Shown here: in pieces, positions 1 to 8,166 of the stretch
Layout of the letters: every line of letters starts with the position of its first letter
Position numbering within the stretch: the stretch's first letter is position 1
NCBI GenBank assembly: GCA_964396055.1
Contig: CAYNDV010000164.1
Span: forward strand, 1 to 9,695
Direction: 5' to 3'
Length of the DNA: 9,695 bases
Source: CAYJPV01 sp964396055
GTDB lineage: Bacteria > Acidobacteriota > Vicinamibacteria > Vicinamibacterales > JAKQTR01
Program-made: the position numbers and the translations under genes
Notes under the pieces: generated by a model
What the model saw: only the letters and a program-made list of their open reading frames with translations
Told to the model about the DNA's origin: nothing
Database searches by the model: none

Positions 1-2036
1 ACCCACCTCCCCATCCACTCGAGGAACGTGTTGTACCAGAGCTGCGCGTTCTGGGGCTTGTTGATCCAGTGGCCCTCGTCCGGGAACACCAGCAGCCGTG
101 ACGGCACGCCCTGGCGCTGGAGCGTCGTGAAGAGCTGGAAGCCCTCACCCACCGGCACGCGGAAGTCCAGTTCGCCGTGCGTGACCAGCGTGGGCGTCTT
201 GAAGTTCTTCGCGTACATGTGCGGCGACCACTTCTCGTACGCCTCGCGGTTGTCCCAGGGCGTGCCGCCGATGTCCCATTCCGGGAACCACAGCTCTTCG
301 GTCACGCCGTACATGCTCGTCAGGTTGAACACGCCCGCGTGGCTCACCAGGGCCCGGAACCGGTCGGTGTGGCCGAGGAACCAGTTCATCGCGTAGCCGC
401 CGTACGAGGCTCCGGCCGCCACCTTGCGCGTGCCGTCCACGTACGGCAGTTTCTCCGCCACGTCCACGCCCTTCATCAGGTCCTCGAAGACCTTGCCGCC
501 CCAGTCGCGGCTGATCTCGTCGGTGAAGCGCTGGCCGAAGCCGGTCGACCCTCGTGGGTTGGGCATGACGACGACGTAGCCGGCCGAGGCAAAGACCTGG
601 GCGTTCCAGCGGTACGTCCAGGCGTCGTTCCAGGCGCCCTGCGGGCCGCCGTGCACGAGGTACATCAGGGGGTACTTCGTGCCCTCCTTGAACGTATTGG
701 GCTTGATGATCCAGGCCTGCACCGGGGTGCCGCCGGCGCCCTCGTAGGTGATGCTCTCGCCCGGCCGCAGCGCGAAGGTGCGCAGGAACGTGGTGTTGGC
801 CTGCGTGATCGCGGTCACCTGCGACCCGTCGGCATTCGACCGGTAGATTTCAGCGGGCCCCGTCAGGGACGCCCGGGTGAAGACCAGCGTCCGGCCGTCA
901 GGGGTCACCTGCACGTCGCCGTACGACCCGTCGGCCGTGAGAACCGGCGCCGGCGCGCTGCCTGAGAGGTCGGCCTTGAATACGCGCGCGGCACCGCGAT
1001 CCTCCGCGGTGAGGTACACGGCCTTCGAGTCCGGCGTGAACACCCACGCATCGACCGGCCGGTCGAACCCGGGCGCGATCGTGCGGCGTTCGCCGGTGCG
1101 GCGGTTGTGCAGGACGACGGTCCACCGGTCGGCCTCGAACCCGGCGCGTTCCATCATCCGCCAGGACAGCCACACGCCGTCCGGGGAGTACTGTGGCCCG
1201 CCGTCGGCGCCCTTGTTCGTGGTCACCTGCCGGGGCGTCGCCCCCGGCGTACCGAGGTCCAGCGTGAATACGTCGCTGTTGGTGCTGATCGCCTCCACCG
1301 GGTCAGTCTTCTTCACGAACGCGATCTCCTTCGAGTCGGGCGCGAACGCGTAGTCGTCGGGTCCGCCAAGCGAGAATGGCGGCACGTCGGCCGTGCCCGG
1401 CGTGAGGTCGCGCGGCGGGGCCGAGCCGTCGGCGGGCACGATGAACAGGTGGCTGTAGCGGCCCTCCTTCCAGGCCGTCCAGTGCCGGAACAGGAGACCG
1501 TCGGCGATCTTCGCCCGGACCTTGCTCGCCTCGCGCTCCTTCAGCGTCTTCTCGTTGCAGGCCAGGTCGGCGCAGGCCGGATACACATCCGACACGAACG
1601 CGAGCCACCGACTGTCGGGCGACCACACCACGCCGGACGCCTCGGTGGCCAGCGACGTCACCTGGCGCGGTTCGCCCCCCGACGCGGGCATCACCCAGAT
1701 CTGCGAACTGCCGGCCCGCGTGGAGACGAACGCCAGCCACCGGCCGTCGGGCGACCACCGCGGCCGATCCTCGGAGCGGTCCGTGGCCGCAAACTTCACG
1801 GCCGCGCCGCCGGCGGCTGGCACCACCCAGATGTCGTTGTTGCGCGTGTTCGGCTCGAGGTTCACCTCGGTCATCACAAACGCGACGCGCGTGCCGTCGG
1901 GCGACAACTGGGGATCCGAGATGCGCTTCAGCTTGAGCATTTCTTCGACGGTGAATGTCGGTTGCGCAAGCGCGGCAGCCGGCGCCAGCAGCGCCAGCGC
2001 GATGAGCGGAAGAAGCCGTGTCTGAGGTCTGTGCAT
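1..2036 (-). CDS. Secreted S9-family serine peptidase (dipeptidyl/acylaminoacyl peptidase type), 3' end cut by window
   Basis: Predicted exported serine peptidase of the prolyl oligopeptidase (S9) family, which removes dipeptides or acylated residues from peptides in the periplasm or outside the cell. Translation from the ATG at 2034-2036 begins with a signal peptide (residues 1-24: basic start, Leu/Ala core, A-L-A before Gln25). Residues about 35-430 form a beta-propeller with repeated SPDG/SPDS-type PD40 motifs. The C-terminal alpha/beta-hydrolase domain has the oxyanion motif HGGP (462-465), the nucleophile in GASYGGYA (Ser544), Asp624 in HGELDFRVP and His656 in EGHW, so the triad is complete. 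The window supplies 678 codons ending EWMGRW with no stop, so only a few residues are probably missing. A GGAG ribosome binding site precedes the ATG. The gene is divergent from the helicase, and nothing suggests that it belongs to that module. Substrate preference cannot be read from the sequence. Confidence 0.95.
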   Translation of the reverse strand, partial: MHRPQTRLLPLIALALLAPAAALAQPTFTVEEMLKLKRISDPQLSPDGTRVAFVMTEVNLEPNTRNNDIWVVPAAGGAAVKFAATDRSEDRPRWSPDGRWLAFVSTRAGSSQIWVMPASGGEPRQVTSLATEASGVVWSPDSRWLAFVSDVYPACADLACNEKTLKEREASKVRAKIADGLLFRHWTAWKEGRYSHLFIVPADGSAPPRDLTPGTADVPPFSLGGPDDYAFAPDSKEIAFVKKTDPVEAISTNSDVFTLDLGTPGATPRQVTTNKGADGGPQYSPDGVWLSWRMMERAGFEADRWTVVLHNRRTGERRTIAPGFDRPVDAWVFTPDSKAVYLTAEDRGAARVFKADLSGSAPAPVLTADGSYGDVQVTPDGRTLVFTRASLTGPAEIYRSNADGSQVTAITQANTTFLRTFALRPGESITYEGAGGTPVQAWIIKPNTFKEGTKYPLMYLVHGGPQGAWNDAWTYRWNAQVFASAGYVVVMPNPRGSTGFGQRFTDEISRDWGGKVFEDLMKGVDVAEKLPYVDGTRKVAAGASYGGYAMNWFLGHTDRFRALVSHAGVFNLTSMYGVTEELWFPEWDIGGTPWDNREAYEKWSPHMYAKNFKTPTLVTHGELDFRVPVGEGFQLFTTLQRQGVPSRLLVFPDEGHWINKPQNAQLWYNTFLEWMGRW

Positions 2037-2041
2037 GACAA

Positions 2042-2046
2042 CTCCA
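2042..2046 (-). promoter_or_regulatory. Ribosome binding site of the S9 peptidase
   Basis: On the minus strand TGGAG lies five bases before the ATG at 2036. It supports this start, which also yields a clean signal peptide; no other in-frame start is needed. Confidence 0.6.
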
Positions 2047-2058
2047 GGTCGGTGGGCC

Positions 2059-2081
2059 GCAGGCCGTCACGAGTGGCCTGC
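2059..2081. repeat. 7-bp inverted repeat in the divergent intergenic region
   Basis: GCAGGCC (2059-2065) and GGCCTGC (2075-2081) are perfect inverted copies separated by nine bases. They lie 23-45 bases upstream of the S9 peptidase ATG and about 140 bases upstream of the helicase GTG. The element could be a regulator operator or an mRNA hairpin in the peptidase leader. A repeat this short occurs by chance in GC-rich DNA, so the function is unproven. No convincing -35/-10 pair could be assigned for either divergent gene in 2037-2218. Confidence 0.3.
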
Positions 2082-2218
2082 ACGTCAACTAGGAGTCTAC
2101 CCCGGCATCACCCTTGCTCGATCCTGCGGGGGCGCCGGAGGGTTTCGGGCCGGAAATCGACACGGCACGGCGCCCGGTACGCAGTTTCTGCCACCCGTCC
2201 CGTCAGGACATTGCAGCG

Positions 2219-4696
2219 GTGACCACTCCCTTCACGGCCGGCGACCTGGTCCGGGCCCGAAGCCGCTCGTGGCGGCTCGAGCAGGTGGATGACCACGGCT
2301 CGTGCGCGACGCTGCACCTGGTGCCCGCCGACGGGCTGGCGCCGGCCGATCGCCGCGTACTCGTTCACCCCATCGACGAGGTGACGCCGCTCGCGGCGGA
2401 CGGGCGCCCGGCGGTCGTCTCCTGCCGGGCGTTCTGGCACCGGACCGCCGCGCGGCTGCTCTCCCTGAAACCCTTCGACTCCCTGGTGGCGCCCGTGACG
2501 GCAACTCTCGACATCCTCCCGTACCAACTCGAGCCCGCGCTGGCCGTCACGACGCGCGGGTGGCGGCGGGTCCTCCTCGCGGACGCCGTCGGTCTGGGCA
2601 AGACGGTGCAGGCCGGGCTGATTCTCGCGGAACTCTTTGCCCGGGGACACATCTGCCGCGCCCTCGTCCTCGTCCCGGCCGCGCTCGTCGGCCAGTGGGC
2701 CTCCGAACTGCGCGGCCGTTTCTCGCTCGAGGCCACGTCCGTCGATCACGGCGCGCTGCGCGAACTGGCGGCGGATCTGCCGCGAACGGTCAACCCGTGG
2801 CTCGTGCCGGCGGTCGCCGTCGTGTCCATCGATCTGGCCAAGCGCCCCGAGGTGCGCGCGGGCCTGGCCGAGGCAGCCTGGGACGCGGTCGTCGTGGACG
2901 AAGCGCACGTCGCCACGGGCGAGAGCGCCCGCCACGACGCAGCCGACGCCCTGGCGCGGCAGGCGCCGTACGTGATTCTCGCCACCGCCACGCCGCACTC
3001 CGGAGACGACGGCGCGTTTGCCGCGCTGGCCGGCCTCGGGGCCGTGCGGCCGGACGAGCCCATCGCCCTGTTCCGGCGGTCCCGCAGCGACGTCGGCCTG
3101 GCCTCCTCCCGCCGCTCGATCCGCCTGCGCGTGCGGCCGGGGCCGGCCGAACGGCGCGCCCTGCGGCTGCTGGCTGCCTACGCGCGGCTGCTGTGGAGCG
3201 ATCCGGGCGGCGAGCGTCCGGGGGCCGCGCGGCTCGTGGCGACGGTGCTCATCAAGCGGGCGTGTTCCAGTCCCGGCTCGCTTCGCCGTTCGGTCCTGCG
3301 CCGCCGCACCCTGCTGGCCGGCCATGCGGCGGGCGAGCCCGCTCAACTGGCGCTTCCCCTGGGCGAGGACACCGACCCGGCCGACGCGGAGCCCGCCGGC
3401 GAACTCGGCACCCCGGGCCTGGCCGATAGCGCCGCCGAACTCGCCTGGCTCGACGCGCTGGCTGCGGCTGCGGCCGACGCCGCCCGCGAACACCGGAAAC
3501 GGCAGGCGCTCGAGCGGTTCCTGCGGCGGGTTCGCGAGCCCGTCATCGTCTTCACCGAATACCGCGACACGCTCGACGAGTTGTGCCGGGCGTTGTGCCC
3601 CCGACGCCGTTGCGTGACGCTCCATGGCGGGCTCACCGGCCGCGAGCGCGACGACGCACTGGGGGCGTTTGCCGCGGATCGGGCCGACGTGCTGCTGGCC
3701 ACCGACGCCGCAGGCCTCGGGCTCAACCTCCAGGCGCGCTGCCGGATCGTCGTCGATCTCGAACTGCCGTGGAACCCGGTCCGGCTCGAGCAACGCGCAG
3801 GCCGCGTGGACCGCATCGGCCAGAGCCGGCGTGTCCACGTCGTGCACCTGGTGGGACGCGGAACGGCCGAAGAACGTGTGCTCGCCCGCCTCGCCGAGCG
3901 CGCCCGGCGCGTGCGGGAAGCCCTCGCGGACGACCACGCGACGGTCTTGCCGCCAGCCGAGTGCGACGTGGCCGAAGCGATGCTCGGGTTGCGGGCACCG
4001 GGCAGCGTCTGGGACGACCGGCCTCAGTCCGCCTCCGCCGAGCGCGAGGCCGTCGGTGTCGAACGATGCCGTCTCGTGGATCCCGCCGCCGCCGAAGCCG
4101 CATCGCTGGTCATCCGCCGGCGCCTGCGTGCGCGGCTGAGAGGCGCCGCGAGGCCCGCCCGGGCCGAGGCTCCCGGCATCTGCGTCGCCGCCGCCAGGCG
4201 CCGGTCACGGGACATCGGCACGGAGGCGGATCGTTCGCCGGGCATCCTGGTGGTCGGAGAGGTCCGGATCACCGCCGCGAGCGGGGCGGTGCTGGACGAG
4301 ACGCTCGTGGCCAGCCGAATCGACACGGCCGGGGGCGGAGAGTTGCCCGGCGGGCTCAGCCTGCCCGAACTCGCGGACGCCGTGCGCGGCGCTTCGGGCC
4401 CGTGGCTCGACGCGGCCGCACGAGCACGGCAGGCAAGCGTGCGGGCCGGCATGGACGAGGCGGATGGCCGCGCCCGCGCCCGGGCGGCCGGCCTCTCCTC
4501 GCGGCCCGCCCGCGTGGACGGGGCTGTGCAGGTCGGGCTCTTCGATCGCCGGGCGGAACGCCGCGCGGGTGCGGATCGCCGCCAGGCGCCGCCCGGCGCG
4601 CACGGGCACACGACCACTGCGGGCGGCGCCACTGGCCGGGTGGTCGGCATCCTGGCGATCACCGGCACCAGCCGACTCTCAGGAGGCACCAGGTGA
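2219..4696 (+). CDS. SNF2/RapA-type superfamily 2 helicase, DrmD-like
   Basis: 825-aa ATP-dependent DNA translocase of the SNF2 (DEAD-like plus helicase C) family, a class used by defence systems such as class 1 DISARM (DrmD). With GTG 2219 as residue 1, motifs in order are: a short N-terminal domain (GDLVRAR), a Q-type motif (LPYQLEPAL), Walker A GLGKT (125-129), DEAH (227-230), motif III TATPH (256-260), FTEYRD (445-450), LHGG, motif V ATDAAGLGLN starting just before Asp496, and motif VI QRAGRVDRIGQ (525-535). All key residues are present, so it should be active. The roughly 290-residue C-terminus is Ala/Arg rich, with a VGLFDRRAER stretch and no nuclease motif that I can see. GTG 2219 is preferred over the in-frame TTG 2114: an AGGA lies 10 bases upstream, and the 35 codons between them have weaker G/C third-position bias (10 of 35 end in A/T, against 3 of the next 26). 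The stop overlaps the methyltransferase start. The substrate and the exact subfamily are inferred. Confidence 0.9.
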   Translation: MTTPFTAGDLVRARSRSWRLEQVDDHGSCATLHLVPADGLAPADRRVLVHPIDEVTPLAADGRPAVVSCRAFWHRTAARLLSLKPFDSLVAPVTATLDILPYQLEPALAVTTRGWRRVLLADAVGLGKTVQAGLILAELFARGHICRALVLVPAALVGQWASELRGRFSLEATSVDHGALRELAADLPRTVNPWLVPAVAVVSIDLAKRPEVRAGLAEAAWDAVVVDEAHVATGESARHDAADALARQAPYVILATATPHSGDDGAFAALAGLGAVRPDEPIALFRRSRSDVGLASSRRSIRLRVRPGPAERRALRLLAAYARLLWSDPGGERPGAARLVATVLIKRACSSPGSLRRSVLRRRTLLAGHAAGEPAQLALPLGEDTDPADAEPAGELGTPGLADSAAELAWLDALAAAAADAAREHRKRQALERFLRRVREPVIVFTEYRDTLDELCRALCPRRRCVTLHGGLTGRERDDALGAFAADRADVLLATDAAGLGLNLQARCRIVVDLELPWNPVRLEQRAGRVDRIGQSRRVHVVHLVGRGTAEERVLARLAERARRVREALADDHATVLPPAECDVAEAMLGLRAPGSVWDDRPQSASAEREAVGVERCRLVDPAAAEAASLVIRRRLRARLRGAARPARAEAPGICVAAARRRSRDIGTEADRSPGILVVGEVRITAASGAVLDETLVASRIDTAGGGELPGGLSLPELADAVRGASGPWLDAAARARQASVRAGMDEADGRARARAAGLSSRPARVDGAVQVGLFDRRAERRAGADRRQAPPGAHGHTTTAGGATGRVVGILAITGTSRLSGGTR
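4681..4686 (+). promoter_or_regulatory. Strong Shine-Dalgarno for the methyltransferase
   Basis: AGGAGG sits inside the last helicase codons, six bases before the GTG at 4693. It fixes the methyltransferase start even though the open frame runs upstream without a stop to about 3583. Because the GTG overlaps the helicase TGA (GTGA), the arrangement implies translational coupling of the two proteins. Confidence 0.85.
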
Positions 4697-7600
4697 TCGA
4701 GAGCCGTGTCCCCGGCATCAGCGGCACGCTGGTGTCGCGGTGGTACCTGCAGCACCGCCTGGGCGTCGACTTCGCGGGGAGACTCGGCGAATCGTCGGTG
4801 TCCGCGGCCTCGCGAGGCTTTTCGGCCTGGTGGCGCCGGGCTGGTGCCCATCTGGGACCGGCCTCGGGCGTTCGTACCGTCTGCGGCGCCGGGGCGGCGC
4901 CCCTCCTGGAGATCCTCGGCTTCCAGGCCGGTGTCCCACACGTCGCCTCCGACGGGGAGTCGGCCTTCATCCTCGCAACAGCCGACCGGCTGCGGCTGCC
5001 GGTCGTCGTCTGCGGATGGGGCTGGAGCCTGAACCCGTACTTCTCGCGCACGGCGGCCCGAGGTGGAGACGGCGCGGCGTGGGCAGCCGGCTTCAACGGC
5101 CGGATCTTCCGCCTGTGGCATATCGCGCGCGGGTGGTCACGGGCGTACACGGATTTCGACCTCGAGACGCTGGCCGTCCACCACGGCGCCTTCGCGGCAT
5201 TCTGGGCCCTCGCGCGCAGCGAGGCGCTCGACCGCCTCACGCCGCGCATCGTCGAGCAGTCGGCCCGCCACGGCCGGAACGTCCGTGCGGCGCTTCGCGA
5301 CGGCGTCCGCGATGCCCTCGAGCTCCTGCTGAGCGCGTTCGTCGCCGCAGGCGGGCCGGCCCGCTTCGACCGGCCGCAGCTCGATCAGGCGTACGGGCAG
5401 GCGCTGACCGTCGTGTATCGGGTCCTCTTCCTGCTGTTCGCCGAATCCCGCGGTCTCGTCCCGATCTGGCACCCCATCTACCGCCGCGCCTACGCCATCG
5501 AAACGCTCCGCGATGCGGCCGAACAGCCGGGACACCACGTCGGATTGTGGCAGGCGCTGCAGGCAGCCGCGCGCCTGGCCCACGCCGGCTGCCGCGCCGG
5601 CGATCTGGTGGTGCACGCCTTCAACGGGCGCCTGTTCGCGCCGGGCCGGACTCCGCTCGCCCGGGCGCGCCATGTCGATGATGCGCTGGTGGCGCGGGCG
5701 CTGGTCGCGATGACCACCACGCCCGCCCGGGGAGGCCGCGATCGGATCGCGTTCAACGACCTCGGCGTCGAACAACTGGGCGCGGTCTACGAGAGCGTAC
5801 TCGACTACGAGCCCGTGGGCGGCGGGCCCGCGACCGCCGCCCCGCGCGTGACACTGGCGGGCACCGGCGCGCGCAGGAAGATGTCCGGGACCTTCTACAC
5901 GCCGCGCCAGATCACCGACTACGTCGTGCGCCAGGCACTCGACCCGCTCCTGGAGGGTGCCTCTCCGGAGCAGATTCTCGACCTGCGCGTGCTCGATCCC
6001 GCGATGGGCAGCGGGGCCCTGCTCGTGGCCGCGTGCGGCCACCTGGCCGCGGCCTACGAAGCCGCCCTCGTGCGGGACCACGGGCGGCTGCCGGGTGACA
6101 TCACCGACGAAGAACGCGCGGGCTTCCGGCGCGCCGTGGCCCGGCGCTGCCTGTACGGCGTCGACATCAACCCCATGGCCGTCCAGGTGGCGCGGTTGTC
6201 ACTCTGGCTGGCCACCATGGCCGCCGACAGGCCCTTGACGTTCCTCGATCACCATCTCGCGGTCGGCAACAGCCTCGTTGGCGCATCCCCGGCCGACCTG
6301 ATCCGGCGCCCGCCAGGCGGAGCCCGGCCCCGGCGGATTCCGGCAACCCTTCCGCTCTTCCTGGGTCGCGACCACGAGGACCTCATGGCGCCGGTGCTGT
6401 CCGCACGCCAGCGCATGGCCGCCCAGCCTGATGATGACGTCACCGTGGTTCGGGACAAGGAACTCGCCCTCGCTCGTACCCGGGCCGCGGCCGGTCCTCT
6501 CGCGCGCGCGCAGCAACAGGCGGACCTGTGGTGCTCGGGCTGGTTCTGGCAGGACGCCGCCGGGACGCCGACCAGGGGCGAGTTCGGGGAACTGGCCGCG
6601 GCGGCGGCCGGGTCGGGCACCACACTGCCGGCGGCCCGCATCGCGGCGCGTCTGTCGCAGGTGCGGCAGGTGGCTCGGACCAACGGGTTCTTCCACTGGC
6701 CACTGGAGTTCCCCGAGGTCTTCTCCGGGCCGGCCGGCAGCCCCGACACCCGGGCAGGCTTCGATGCCGTGATCACGAATCCGCCATGGGAGATGGTGCG
6801 GGCCGACACGGGGCCGGTGGCGGCTCGCGCCCCGGCGCGCCGTCGCCTGGCCGGCCTCGTGCGATTCGTCCGCGAGTCGGGGGTCTACTCGGCGTGCGCA
6901 ACCGGTCACGCGAACCTGTACCAGTTCTTCGTGGAGCGCTGCCTGCGGCTGGCGCGGCCCGGCGGGCGGGTGGGGCTGGTGGTGCCGTGGGGGCTGGCGT
7001 CGGATCACGGCGCCGCCGCCTTGCGGCACCTGCTGCTCGATCGCTGCGACACGGACGTGCTCGTGGGCCTCGACAACGCGGCCGGCGTGTTCCCCATTCA
7101 CCGCGGCGTGCGGTTCCTGCTGGTGTCGTCGTCTCCCGGCGCGCCGACGCGCCAGACCCGCTGCTACTTCGGCCACCGCGATCCGGCGATCCTCGATCGG
7201 CTGGCGGCCGAACCCGGCGACCAGGACCCGCGGGCGGCCCCTGTCTGCGTCACGCCATCGTTGCTGGCCCGCCTGGGCGGCCCGTCACGGGCGTTCCCCT
7301 ACGCACGCGGGCCGGCGGACCTGGCGCTGGCGGACCGTCTGGCTCGAGTCCACCCGTCGCTTGGCTCGGCGGATGGCTGGGGCGCGCGACCGGGACGGGA
7401 GCTCAACGCCACGGACGATCGGGGGCTGATGGGGCCTGATGGAGACGGGTTGCTGGTCATCGAGGGCAAGCATCTCGAACCGTTCCGGCTGCGCTGCGAT
7501 CGCCTCACCATGCGGATCAGGCCGGGCGCGAGGCTGCCGGAGGCCATCGCCAGGGCATCGGCCACCTGGCGGCTGGCGTATCGCGACGTGGCGGCGGCGT

Positions 7601-8166
7601 CGAACGCGTTGACGCTGATCGCGGCACCGGTGCCGCCGGGGCACGTCATGGTGCACACGTCCTTCTGCGTGCGGGCCGGGGGGACGCGCGACGAGCAGGC
7701 GTGCCTGTGCGCGCTGCTCAACAGCTTCGTGGCCAACTACCTCGTCCGCCTGTGGGTCACCACCCACGTGAGTGCGGCCACGCTGGTGCGCATTCCGGTC
7801 CCGCGCCCCGGGCCCGGCACCGCCCTGTTCGGGCAGTTGCGCGACCTGGCCTTGGCGCTCGCCGCGGACGACCCGGGTCGGTCGGACTGCTACCCCCTGG
7901 TCCAGGCTGCCGCCGCCCGGGCCTACGGCCTCACCACCGCGGAGTTCGAGCACGTGCTGGAGTCGTTTCCGCTGGCCGAACCAACCGTGCGGAGCCGAGC
8001 GCTGGCCTTGTTCGAGGCCGCCACCGGTGCGTGTCCGCCCGCGAGCAAACCTGCTACGCTATCCGCGTCAGTCAGGCCCCCATTTGAACGGCCCGCTACG
8101 GCGCCGTGCCGGCAGGGTGCCGGCCGCGCGCTCCCCGGCGGACGCCGGGAAGGAGACCGCAGATGA
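4693..8166 (+). CDS. Eco57I/DrmMI-like N6-adenine DNA methyltransferase
   Basis: 1157-aa class I SAM-dependent DNA methyltransferase that should methylate adenine N6 within a target site. Visible blocks are: an N-terminal domain (about 60-165) shaped like the nuclease-like region of type IIG enzymes but without a clear (D/E)xK; FNGRLF (310-315); YESVLDYEP (366-374); FYTP (401-404); SAM-binding motif I DPAMGSG (435-441); GVDINPMAVQVA (489 on); FHWPLEFPEVF; catalytic NPPW (696-699); then a target-recognition half with IEGKH (923-927), RLAYRDVA (960-967) and LLNSFVANYLVRLW (from 1008). These blocks match the large single-chain methylases of class 1 DISARM, BREX/Pgl-like and type IIG systems. The start is GTG with AGGAGG, overlapping the helicase stop. 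The final 40 or so residues are Pro/Arg rich with eroded codon bias and may be a non-homologous tail. Methyltransferase activity is confident; the partner system is inferred. Confidence 0.92.
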   Translation: MIESRVPGISGTLVSRWYLQHRLGVDFAGRLGESSVSAASRGFSAWWRRAGAHLGPASGVRTVCGAGAAPLLEILGFQAGVPHVASDGESAFILATADRLRLPVVVCGWGWSLNPYFSRTAARGGDGAAWAAGFNGRIFRLWHIARGWSRAYTDFDLETLAVHHGAFAAFWALARSEALDRLTPRIVEQSARHGRNVRAALRDGVRDALELLLSAFVAAGGPARFDRPQLDQAYGQALTVVYRVLFLLFAESRGLVPIWHPIYRRAYAIETLRDAAEQPGHHVGLWQALQAAARLAHAGCRAGDLVVHAFNGRLFAPGRTPLARARHVDDALVARALVAMTTTPARGGRDRIAFNDLGVEQLGAVYESVLDYEPVGGGPATAAPRVTLAGTGARRKMSGTFYTPRQITDYVVRQALDPLLEGASPEQILDLRVLDPAMGSGALLVAACGHLAAAYEAALVRDHGRLPGDITDEERAGFRRAVARRCLYGVDINPMAVQVARLSLWLATMAADRPLTFLDHHLAVGNSLVGASPADLIRRPPGGARPRRIPATLPLFLGRDHEDLMAPVLSARQRMAAQPDDDVTVVRDKELALARTRAAAGPLARAQQQADLWCSGWFWQDAAGTPTRGEFGELAAAAAGSGTTLPAARIAARLSQVRQVARTNGFFHWPLEFPEVFSGPAGSPDTRAGFDAVITNPPWEMVRADTGPVAARAPARRRLAGLVRFVRESGVYSACATGHANLYQFFVERCLRLARPGGRVGLVVPWGLASDHGAAALRHLLLDRCDTDVLVGLDNAAGVFPIHRGVRFLLVSSSPGAPTRQTRCYFGHRDPAILDRLAAEPGDQDPRAAPVCVTPSLLARLGGPSRAFPYARGPADLALADRLARVHPSLGSADGWGARPGRELNATDDRGLMGPDGDGLLVIEGKHLEPFRLRCDRLTMRIRPGARLPEAIARASATWRLAYRDVAAASNALTLIAAPVPPGHVMVHTSFCVRAGGTRDEQACLCALLNSFVANYLVRLWVTTHVSAATLVRIPVPRPGPGTALFGQLRDLALALAADDPGRSDCYPLVQAAAARAYGLTTAEFEHVLESFPLAEPTVRSRALALFEAATGACPPASKPATLSASVRPPFERPATAPCRQGAGRALPGGRREGDRR
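8052..8060 (+). promoter_or_regulatory. Candidate extended -10 promoter for bacterioferritin
   Basis: TGCTACGCT has the TGn extension and a TACGCT hexamer close to TATAAT, in a locally less GC-rich patch within the methyltransferase 3' end. No good -35 is seen 16-18 bases upstream. Transcription from here would give bacterioferritin a leader of about 95 bases. It could instead be a chance match. Confidence 0.3.
8148..8155 (+). promoter_or_regulatory. Ribosome binding site of bacterioferritin
   Basis: GGAAGGAG lies seven bases before the ATG at 8163. It decides this start over an in-frame ATG at 8106, whose extra residues are Arg/Pro rich and foreign to ferritins. Confidence 0.8.

Noticed and set aside
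1303..2088. 261-codon minus-strand frame overlapping the S9 peptidase
   Set aside because: It is a frame-shifted shadow. The peptidase frame carries the signal peptide, propeller repeats and catalytic triad.
2114..2218. TTG start extending the helicase by 35 residues
   Set aside because: The stretch has weaker G/C third-position bias and no Shine-Dalgarno. The family-like N-terminus (GDLVRAR) begins soon after GTG 2219.
2108..3937. 609-codon minus-strand open frame opposite the helicase
   Set aside because: Its translation is Arg/Gly/Gln-rich with no recognisable motif, whereas the plus strand has every SNF2 motif. Long antisense frames are expected in such GC-rich DNA.
3583..4692. Upstream in-frame extension of the methyltransferase by 370 codons
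   Set aside because: This stretch is the wrong frame of the helicase, is Arg/Pro-rich, and lies before the strong AGGAGG/GTG start at 4693.
4024..5121. 365-codon minus-strand frame across the helicase/methylase junction
   Set aside because: Low-complexity Ala/Arg/Pro composition with no domain; it is a shadow of two clear plus-strand genes.
8108..8124. GCCGGC-AGGGT-GCCGGC possible hairpin before bacterioferritin
   Set aside because: Each arm is itself a palindrome of a very common GC-rich hexamer, so the 6-bp stem is not distinctive. No iron-responsive leader structure is recognisable.
8106..8162. Earlier ATG for bacterioferritin adding 19 residues
   Set aside because: The added segment is Arg/Pro-rich. 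The ATG at 8163 has an ideal ribosome binding site and gives exact ferroxidase-residue numbering.
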